Origin: an uncultured Spirochaetaceae bacterium
GTDB taxonomy: Bacteria > Spirochaetota > Spirochaetia > Treponematales > Treponemataceae
Reading direction: 5' to 3'
DNA: 15,560 nucleotides
NCBI GenBank assembly: GCA_902772605.1
Contig: CACYBG010000287.1
Location: forward strand, 1-15,560
The notes under the pieces were generated by a model. It was given only the letters and a program-made list of their open reading frames with translations, had not been told where the DNA came from and made no database searches. The translations under genes and the position numbers were made by a program. Below are positions 8,025-15,560 of the stretch, one piece after another (the stretch's first letter is position 1; every line of letters begins with the position of its first letter).

Positions 8025-8075
8025 CATCTTGGACGGAACGGACGGTATGGTCCCGAATCATTCCGCCTGCATGAA

Positions 8076-8936
8076 TCAAAGCGATGAATCGTCGTCCCTG
8101 ATTCCCTCGTCTGAATCCGAGTAGTATTCCTGAGAATCCTCGTCATCGTCGTCTCCGGCAAGGGATCCTGCTTCTTCCGTAGGAATGAAGCTTTCCTCTT
8201 CATCGACTTCTTCATAGTAAAGGACGCGGCTGCAGTACGGACAGAAGTAAATCTTTCCGTCGTTTTCCTTGAACGTATGGTGCACGTCGTTTGCGAACTG
8301 AGCCGGAAGAATCATGTTGCATCCTGTACATACGCTTCCGCGTACGGCAACGATACCCTTTGAGTTTCTCCTGATGATTCTCTGGAATTTTGATATTACC
8401 TCGGGGTTTGCAATCCTTTCGGTAATCTCGACTTCCTGATTTGTCAGTTCGACGAGTTCAGCCTTGTATCCCTCTATGTTTGAATTGAGCTTTTCGCTCA
8501 TTTCGTTGAATTCTGTCTCGGTGAGGTTTATGTTTGCCTCTTCGTTTGAAAGCTGCTCCTGCATCTCTGCAAGTATGCTCTCCTCGCGCTGAAGCTCATG
8601 CCTGATGTTCGACTCCTTTTCCTTGGCTTCGTTGATGAGCTTGTCGAGGATTTCATATTCACGGTGGGTTGTAGTTGCGTCCATGTTCTTTTCGTTGGCT
8701 TCCCTTTCCTTGTCAGCCGCCTCCAGGTCAGCCTTCAATCCGCCGACCTTTTCCTTCTGGACTTCGTATTCCCTGAATTTCTCCGTATATTCCTTTTTAA
8801 GTAAGTCTAGGTTTTCTTTCTGCGTATCGAGATCCCTAGGGAGAATCTCGACCTTCTTTTCGAGTTCATATTTGGAATTGAGCACTTCCTGAAGCTTTTC
8901 CAATTCTTCTTTAATCGATGTAACTGACATCTGCAT
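8076..8936 (-). CDS. Coiled-coil protein with C4-type zinc ribbon
   Basis: With the ATG at 8936 the protein has 286 residues. Residues about 5-175 form a long, highly charged coiled coil. A four-cysteine zinc ribbon follows, CTGC (203-206) and CPYC (232-235), with the bacterial C4-type zinc-ribbon layout (often annotated DUF164 or zf-RING_7). In related proteins the coiled coil forms a hairpin and the ribbon is thought to bind nucleic acid; the true function is unsettled. The last 45 residues are an acidic tail rich in Asp, Glu and Ser. The start is uncertain: a TTG at 9029 would add 31 residues, and ATG at 8930 would remove two. I chose 8936 for the ATG and the GGGGT upstream. It has its own promoter after rpoD and precedes rnpB. 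Confidence 0.85.
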   Translation of the reverse strand: MQMSVTSIKEELEKLQEVLNSKYELEKKVEILPRDLDTQKENLDLLKKEYTEKFREYEVQKEKVGGLKADLEAADKEREANEKNMDATTTHREYEILDKLINEAKEKESNIRHELQREESILAEMQEQLSNEEANINLTETEFNEMSEKLNSNIEGYKAELVELTNQEVEITERIANPEVISKFQRIIRRNSKGIVAVRGSVCTGCNMILPAQFANDVHHTFKENDGKIYFCPYCSRVLYYEEVDEEESFIPTEEAGSLAGDDDDEDSQEYYSDSDEGIRDDDSSL

Positions 8937-9035
8937 TGGTGTTAGACCCCGCTTTTTTTTGATATCAACATTTGTTTGGAGCCATGAATCCCGGATAAAC
9001 CGACTGCTGGACTCCTCATTTTTTTTCAATGTCGC

Positions 9036-9058
9036 CCCCGGAAACGGATTTTCAGGGG
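9036..9058 (-). other. Stem-loop in the zinc-ribbon gene leader
   Basis: CCCC-T-GAAA pairs with TTTC-C-GGGG around the loop ATCCG, giving eight pairs and one mismatch. It lies between the mapped-by-eye promoter and the start codon, so it would be in the first part of the leader RNA. Its G-run is the only ribosome-binding-like sequence before the alternative TTG start at 9029. Confidence 0.4.
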
Positions 9059-9069
9059 ATATCTGGCTT

Positions 9070-9098
9070 AATATACAGTATTTTCCAAATACTGTCTA
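9070..9098 (-). promoter_or_regulatory. Sigma-70-type promoter with an operator dyad filling its spacer
   Basis: The minus strand shows TAGACA (9093-9098), exactly 17 bases, and TATATT (9070-9075), each matching consensus at 5 of 6 positions. The spacer is occupied by a perfect dyad with arms ACAGTATTT and AAATACTGT around TCC (9075-9095). Three more pairs extend the dyad outward past one mismatch on each side. A protein bound there would cover both promoter elements, the classic position for repression. It would drive the zinc-ribbon gene and perhaps rnpB, with a leader of about 125 bases. The regulator is not identifiable from this window. Confidence 0.7.
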
Positions 9099-9192
9099 TA
9101 GATGAAAGCCGGGACGGAATCTGATCCGGTCTACTTCCGTGAGGTTTCGACCGGTTTTCTGTCCGGAACCGGAGACCGTCCGAGGCTTCGCG

Positions 9193-11295
<2,103 letters not shown>

Positions 11296-11298
11296 TGG

Positions 11299-13107
11299 TT
11301 ATCCTTTTAACAAAGCTATCTGCCTGTCAATGTCAATTTTCTGGGACAGAAGGTCCTTGATCCGGTTCTTGTCTTCCGCCAACGAACTGGTTTCCAGCCG
11401 TTTTATCTCCATTAATATGTTTCGGCTTTTTTTGTCCAAGATATTCCGTTTTACAAGAACAATACTGTCATTAACCGACTTTTCCACGTGAGACGAATAC
11501 TCACCGATAGATTGGATTATCAGATTCCTGAATTCATCTGACATGCATCGGTTCAGAATGTTGCTGACAGAAAAAGTGTCGCCTTCGAGACATTCATCCA
11601 TAATGGTGAACAGCTCTTTTGCCTGGGGATCATCCAAATCGTCTGCAGAAATCTCCTGCTTCATTTTCTGGAAATACTGTGGATCGTCTGTTACTGCTGT
11701 AAGGACAGCCCTAAGTTCCGAAGTCAGCCTGATCTTTTCGGTGCGGTTCGGAGCCATCTGTTTTACATCCACATTTCGGTTTATGCGCCGGGATAATCTT
11801 TCGCGGTTGGAATAATCTCTTTTGGCGGCCTCCAGGTCAATTTCGAATGCCTGGCACAACTGTTCCAGGCAAGCCTCTCTCTGAACATCCGACTGCAGGA
11901 CATCGAGGTAGGAAAAAAAATCCATGCAGGCCTTCGCCTTGGCATCCGGATTTTGTTTTGGATACAGTTCTTGCAGTTTAGATAACAGATAATCACTATC
12001 TAATATAGCATTGGATATTTCATTTGTCAATACTTCCGGTCCATAATTGAGCATGATTTCTGCAGGATCTTTTCCGCCCGAAAGCCTTATGACCTTTACC
12101 GTTATCCCGTGTTTCCGGCACATTATTATGGCCCTTTCCGTCGCCTTCTGTCCCGCCCCGTCGCTGTCGAACGAAAGCAGCACCGTGTCGATGAACGGCT
12201 TTACGATGGTTATCTGCTCATCCGTCAGTGCCGTTCCGAGTGGAGCGACCGCATGCGTTATGCCGCACTGGTGGTAGGCTATGCAGTCCATGTATCCCTC
12301 GCAGAAGATTACCTGCCGCTTTTCCCTGATCGACTGCCGTGCGAAATTGAAGGCGTAGAGCGTACTGCCCTTCTTGTACTGCAGGAGGTCTCCGGAATTT
12401 ATGTATTTTGGAGATGTCTGAGGATCTCCCCTGAGGAACCTTCCGCCCATTGCCACGCATTCCCCGCGTCGGTCGAAAATCGGGAACATGAGCCTGTCCG
12501 AAAAGAACGCGATGTCCGGGTATTTCCTGCTGAAGAGTCCCGACCTGTTGAGGAAGTCCGGTGAAAAGTTTTTCTTGAGAAGGAATTTCCTGAGCCATTT
12601 TCTGTCCGCCGGAGAGTATCCTATCTTGAATTTTTCTATCGTTTCCCGGCTGAGGCCCCTTTTCGTTATGTAGTCCAGTGCGAATTTTCCGGCCTCTGTC
12701 TGGACCAGCATGTAATGGAACAGGCTTGCGGTACGTCCATAGAGGTCTATGAGCTGTTCCTTGAGTTTCTGCTCGGGATCTTCCCTCTGGCTTTCCCTTC
12801 CCGACTCCGTGTACCTGAGCTGTACCCCGGCCTTTTTTGTTTTTATTTTTATTGCGGCCGGAAATGTCAGCTTCTCCATCTCCATGATGAAGTTTACGGA
12901 CGTACCTCCGACCCCGCATCCGAAGCAGTGGTAGAGCTTCTTGTCGGCGGAAACGTGGAAGGACGGTGTCTTTTCGTTGTGGAAGGGACAGCATCCCGAA
13001 TAATCGGAACCCCTCTGGGTAAGGGGCACGTATTCTCCGATTATCTGGACGATGTCGGTTTTTGATGTGACTTCATCTATGGATTCCTGGGTTATGAATG
13101 CTGACAT
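11299..13107 (-). CDS. dnaG: DNA primase DnaG
   Basis: DnaG makes the RNA primers for replication. The 602-residue protein has the N-terminal CHC2 zinc domain with Cys40, His43, Cys61 and Cys64 in CPFHNEKTPSF and YHCFGCG. The Toprim catalytic core follows with EGYMD (270-274) and DSDGAG (314-319), both intact. The C-terminal part from about residue 350 is the helicase-interaction region, which is poorly conserved. At residues 86-92 the usual hydrophobic LA before the AG motif is replaced by a Lys-rich run encoded by A-rich sequence; the length matches the family, so this is probably a real substitution. GC content drops clearly in the last 250 codons. The ATG overlaps the mltG stop in TAATG, and three bases separate its stop from rpoD. 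Confidence 0.98.
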   Translation of the reverse strand: MSAFITQESIDEVTSKTDIVQIIGEYVPLTQRGSDYSGCCPFHNEKTPSFHVSADKKLYHCFGCGVGGTSVNFIMEMEKLTFPAAIKIKTKKAGVQLRYTESGRESQREDPEQKLKEQLIDLYGRTASLFHYMLVQTEAGKFALDYITKRGLSRETIEKFKIGYSPADRKWLRKFLLKKNFSPDFLNRSGLFSRKYPDIAFFSDRLMFPIFDRRGECVAMGGRFLRGDPQTSPKYINSGDLLQYKKGSTLYAFNFARQSIREKRQVIFCEGYMDCIAYHQCGITHAVAPLGTALTDEQITIVKPFIDTVLLSFDSDGAGQKATERAIIMCRKHGITVKVIRLSGGKDPAEIMLNYGPEVLTNEISNAILDSDYLLSKLQELYPKQNPDAKAKACMDFFSYLDVLQSDVQREACLEQLCQAFEIDLEAAKRDYSNRERLSRRINRNVDVKQMAPNRTEKIRLTSELRAVLTAVTDDPQYFQKMKQEISADDLDDPQAKELFTIMDECLEGDTFSVSNILNRCMSDEFRNLIIQSIGEYSSHVEKSVNDSIVLVKRNILDKKSRNILMEIKRLETSSLAEDKNRIKDLLSQKIDIDRQIALLKG

Positions 13108-14177
13108 TACTTTTTCAGGTGCAGTGATTTGGCCGCATTGTGCTGCGACAGCGTCTTTGTGAATTTGTGGGTTCCGGCCGCCTCGTCGAAAAGGACGAAA
13201 TAGTAGTAGTCGTTGTCTTCCGGTTCAGCAGCCGCCTTGAGTGCCGTGAATCCTGGATTGGATATCGGTGCCGGCGGAAGTCCGTAGTACATGTACGTGT
13301 TGTACGGGCTGTCTATCTCCAGATCGACGTACAGGAGCTTCTCCGGGTGCGGCTTACCCTGTATCTCGGTGATTACGTATTCGACCGTGGCGCAGGATTC
13401 GAGCTTCATGCCGATTTTTAGCCTGTTGGTGAATACTCCCGCCATCTTCGCAGCTTCTTCGGGGGCCTTGTATTCCCTTTCGACTATGGAAGCGAGTACG
13501 ACGACCTTGAATATTTCCTTCGGGGTCTTTTCGTTGAGGGACGGAATCTCCCTTGCCTTTGCGAAGAACGTATCCACGAGCCTTCTTGCAGCTTCCTTTC
13601 CGCTTGAATCGGATACGAAATTGTACGTATCGGGATAAAGGAATCCTTCAAGGCTGTCCGAGGGTATTCCGTATTCGTCTATGAGGGATTTGTCGTGGCA
13701 AGCCTCTATGAAGTCCTCCGCAGAGCAGATGCCGGCACTTTCCATAAGGGGCGCAACCTTCTTTATGGTGAGGCCTTCGGGAATCGTTACGGTAACGTAT
13801 TCGGGAGCACCAGTGCTGAGCGCATCTGCAAGTTCCTTGACGGACATGTCGCTGGTGAGCGTATAGAATCCGGTCTTGATTCCTTCCGTCGTTATTCCGA
13901 GGTATTTTCCGAACCTGACGCCGTAATAGAAGGCCTGCCATCTCCTTACGAGCTTCATGTCCTCCAGGTCGTGGGAAACCTCCAGGACTGTCTTTCCGGC
14001 AGGAACCTTGTACTCCACCGTGTATGCCCCGGCCTTATCGGTCATGGGCTTCAGGATGTAGCTTACGTATGCGTAGAGTGCAACGGCCGCAACCGCTGCA
14101 ATTGCGACGAGCCAGGCCAATATGACCGCTACGATCGGGACTCGCCTCTTCTTTTCTTTCTTGTTTTCGCTAGGCAT
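13107..14177 (-). CDS. mltG: MltG, endolytic murein transglycosylase
   Basis: MltG (YceG family) cuts nascent glycan strands at the inner membrane and is thought to set their length. The 356-residue protein has a basic start (NKKEKKRRV), one membrane helix at about 13-37, a LysM-like region at about 55-125 and the YceG catalytic domain. The signature ASIVEREY is present with the catalytic Glu at residue 233, followed by GVFTNRLKIGMKLES and SPYNTYMYYGLPPAPISNPG, all typical of the family. It starts three bases after the MBL-fold gene and overlaps dnaG by one base. Having mltG directly before dnaG and rpoD ties a wall enzyme to the replication and transcription genes. It would act on the glycan made by RodA and PBP2, encoded further along. 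Confidence 0.96.
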   Translation of the reverse strand: MPSENKKEKKRRVPIVAVILAWLVAIAAVAAVALYAYVSYILKPMTDKAGAYTVEYKVPAGKTVLEVSHDLEDMKLVRRWQAFYYGVRFGKYLGITTEGIKTGFYTLTSDMSVKELADALSTGAPEYVTVTIPEGLTIKKVAPLMESAGICSAEDFIEACHDKSLIDEYGIPSDSLEGFLYPDTYNFVSDSSGKEAARRLVDTFFAKAREIPSLNEKTPKEIFKVVVLASIVEREYKAPEEAAKMAGVFTNRLKIGMKLESCATVEYVITEIQGKPHPEKLLYVDLEIDSPYNTYMYYGLPPAPISNPGFTALKAAAEPEDNDYYYFVLFDEAAGTHKFTKTLSQHNAAKSLHLKK

Positions 14178-14180
14178 GTT

Positions 14181-15125
14181 TTAGATCTCTATCTCCTGTC
14201 CTTCCACTGCGATGTCTACGTCCGTGCTGCTGTTTCCTGAATAATCCTGATACCACTTGGCGGCCTTCAGCATCGAGTAGATTTTCTTGTCGTCGTAAAT
14301 CGGCTCATGGTGGAAGAAGTACATCTTCTTTGCGTGCCATGTCGTTGCGAAGTCGACCACGTAGGAAAATATGCTGTGCCCCCAGTTCGCCTTTGCTATT
14401 GCGTCTTCTCCCGTGTACTGGCAGTCCATGATGAGTACGTCCGCATTGTCGAAGAACCAGTTCTTCTTGTTGTCCTTGTCGAAATCCGCATCGGAAAGCT
14501 CTACGTCCGTGCTGTAGATGACTTTCTTTCCGTTCTGCTCAAACGAATAGGAATAGGAATTTCCCGGATGCTTCATCTTCTTGCAGGTGATTTTTACCCC
14601 GTCGATGTAAAACGGCTCGAGTTCATGTATCAGGTGGAAATGGAATACCTTCCCCACGTTTTCCCATGCACCGTTCTGAGGAAAGTACGGACACCTGTTC
14701 TGTCCCGCAAGTATTCGTTCCGCCGCAGGAAATGTAGAGTAGAAGTCAATCCTGCTCCTCTTGTCGAATATGGGGCCGAAAAAAGGGATTCCCTGCAGGT
14801 GGTCCCAATGGAAATGGGACATGAGTATGTTATAGTGCCTGTCTTCGGGGTGAGTGCCGTGGACTCCGAATTCCCTGAGCCCGGAACCGCAGTCCAGCAG
14901 AAGCTGCTTTCCTCCGTCGGTAGTCAGTTCGACGCAAGGCGTATTTCCGCCTATGGTGCCGAAAATCCACGGTGGAAGGGATGCCAGAAACCTCATCTTC
15001 GAGTCTTCCGATTCCACATCCTTGGCGGTAATCCGTTCTACAACCGCGGCTATTTTTGCTTGGACCTGACGTGCTGTTAATGGAGCCGGTAAAGAACCGC
15101 GAACGCCCCAGAAATGAATTTTCAC
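14181..15125 (-). CDS. MBL-fold metallohydrolase
   Basis: The 314-residue cytoplasmic protein has the metallo-beta-lactamase fold. It opens with KIHFWGVRGSLP and IGGNTPCVEL, typical of the phosphodiesterase/RNase Z-like branch of the family. The dinuclear metal motif is SHFHWDHLQG, giving His104, His106, Asp108 and His109. Further ligand candidates are His186 (KHPGNSYS), Asp207 (YSTDVEL) and His272 or His273 (FFHHEP), so the active site looks complete. The substrate cannot be named; cyclic-nucleotide or other phosphodiester hydrolysis is a family-level guess. The start is GTG with GGAGG four bases upstream. It is the first gene of the operon leading into mltG, dnaG and rpoD, after a 317-base gap, so the operon promoter should lie in that gap. 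Confidence 0.88.
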   Translation of the reverse strand: MKIHFWGVRGSLPAPLTARQVQAKIAAVVERITAKDVESEDSKMRFLASLPPWIFGTIGGNTPCVELTTDGGKQLLLDCGSGLREFGVHGTHPEDRHYNILMSHFHWDHLQGIPFFGPIFDKRSRIDFYSTFPAAERILAGQNRCPYFPQNGAWENVGKVFHFHLIHELEPFYIDGVKITCKKMKHPGNSYSYSFEQNGKKVIYSTDVELSDADFDKDNKKNWFFDNADVLIMDCQYTGEDAIAKANWGHSIFSYVVDFATTWHAKKMYFFHHEPIYDDKKIYSMLKAAKWYQDYSGNSSTDVDIAVEGQEIEI

Positions 15126-15442
15126 TGACCCTCCAAACTCCGGATTAAGCCGGAAACAAGGAATTTATTTTAAATAAGGCCGGACCGAAATGCCTGTTCA
15201 TGGCGATTTGAACCCGTGTTCATGCGGAATGTCCGGATTGTGTTTCGGAAGCCTGCTGCGGATTCAAAAAAGCGCCGGATGCAATTCCTTCATGGACCGT
15301 CCTGAATATATCGGTACAAAAGCCTGTGCACAATTGTAATACTAATGTAAAAAAAAATAAATAGATTTTCTAAAATTTGTAGTGTGACGGTGAAGAAAAC
15401 GGACTTCGATTTCGTCAATCTGCTTGGAGTGCAATTTTAAAT
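15126..15442. other. Intergenic region upstream of the MBL-mltG-dnaG-rpoD operon
   Basis: These 317 bases hold no supportable gene. They should contain the operon promoter, but I cannot single out a good one: there is an AT-rich stretch with a nine-base T-run and TACAAT on the minus strand (about 15334-15360), without a convincing -35. Other structure seen is two adjacent 8-base palindromes ACAATTGT and TGTGCACA near 15325-15337, a direct repeat TGTTCATG, and an AT-rich dyad TTATTT/AAATAA (15165-15177) about 40 bases before the start codon. Confidence 0.55.
15195..15224. repeat. Direct repeat TGTTCATG, two copies 22 bases apart
   Basis: TGTTCATG occurs at 15195-15202 and 15217-15224, a spacing of about two helical turns, roughly 70-100 bases upstream of the MBL-fold gene start. 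Two same-face sites could bind a regulator. Eight-base matches at this distance can also be chance. Confidence 0.35.
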
Positions 15443-15475
15443 AAAAAAAGACGCTGAATAATCAGCGCCTTTTTT
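15443..15475 (-). terminator. Intrinsic terminator of tRNA-Tyr, bidirectional in form
   Basis: CGCTGA and TCAGCG pair around a four-base loop, extended by a G-T pair and then A-run against T-run on both sides. The T7 tract on the minus strand fits an intrinsic terminator directly after the tRNA. The mirror-image A and T runs mean it could also act on the plus strand. Confidence 0.88.
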
Positions 15476-15556
15476 GGGGAGTGAAGGATTCGGACCTACG
15501 AAGGACGAGCCAACAGATTTACAGTCTGCCCCCTTTGACCACTCGGGAAACTCCCC
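15475..15556 (-). tRNA. tRNA-Tyr (anticodon GTA)
   Basis: The acceptor stem GGGGAGT/ACTCCCC is a perfect seven pairs. The D-arm CCCGAGTGGTCAAAGGG, the anticodon arm with loop CTGTAAA (anticodon at 15520-15522) and a long class II variable region of about 13 bases all fit tRNA-Tyr. The T-arm is odd: GTAGG-TCCGAAT-CCTTC has a T-T mismatch in the stem and C where the loop normally has the second T of TTC. CCA is not encoded; the discriminator A is the first base of the A-run leading into the terminator, so CCA must be added after transcription. Its promoter lies beyond the right edge of the window. Confidence 0.93.
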
Positions 15557-15560
15557 ATTG

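Noticed and set aside
9075..9095. The ACAGTATTT/AAATACTGT dyad as the rpoD terminator
   Set aside because: It has no T-run after it, and it sits exactly between well-spaced -35 and -10 elements, so an operator is the better reading.
9030..9192. A clear intrinsic terminator for rpoD
   Set aside because: The CCGGTT/AACCGG stem at 9151-9172 is not followed by T residues, so I do not call a terminator.
14307..15080. A 257-codon plus-strand frame opposite the MBL-fold gene
   Set aside because: It is an antisense shadow of a gene with a complete metal-binding motif; no plus-strand gene in the window has supporting motifs.
15198..15216. A sequence resembling a tRNA T-loop (GGGTTCAAATC on the minus strand)
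   Set aside because: The flanks do not form a T-stem and there is no acceptor, D or anticodon arm around it.

Overview
The window is core chromosome from a spirochaete, most likely a Treponema-like organism. Every gene I can support is on the minus strand. The case for Treponema is the gene order (MBL-fold protein, mltG, dnaG, rpoD, zinc-ribbon protein, rnpB, TPR protein, mreB, mreC, mreD, PBP2, rodA), which resembles the order I remember from Treponema pallidum, plus a lipoprotein with a relaxed lipobox. I could not check this by search. TGA acts as a stop throughout, so the genetic code is the standard bacterial one.

In the direction of transcription (right to left), the window opens with a tRNA-Tyr gene (15475-15556) and its hairpin terminator. 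About 320 bases without a gene follow. Then comes a tight four-gene operon: MBL-fold hydrolase, mltG, dnaG and rpoD, joined by 3-base gaps or a 1-base overlap. This resembles the E. coli rpsU-dnaG-rpoD operon, with mltG rather than rpsU upstream of dnaG. The next unit has its own good sigma-70-type promoter, whose spacer is filled by a perfect inverted repeat. It carries a coiled-coil zinc-ribbon protein, then the RNase P RNA gene, then a membrane-anchored TPR protein.

After 289 bases with operator-like dyads comes the elongasome operon mreB-mreC-mreD-mrdA(PBP2)-rodA. Its genes overlap or nearly touch and supply a complete cell-elongation machine: actin-like filament, membrane linkers, transpeptidase and glycosyltransferase. 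MltG from the first operon would cut or terminate the glycan strands this machine makes. The left edge holds the start of a small lipoprotein gene with its own promoter.

I see no mobile element, CRISPR array, phage gene or novel defence or biosynthetic system. The interesting points are smaller: the dyad inside the zinc-ribbon promoter, a TTGACA/dyad/CATAAT arrangement before mreB, an extra A in the conserved core of the RNase P RNA, an unusual T-arm in tRNA-Tyr, a drop in GC over the 3' part of dnaG, a long lysine-rich N-terminus on RpoD and an extra membrane segment pair in RodA.
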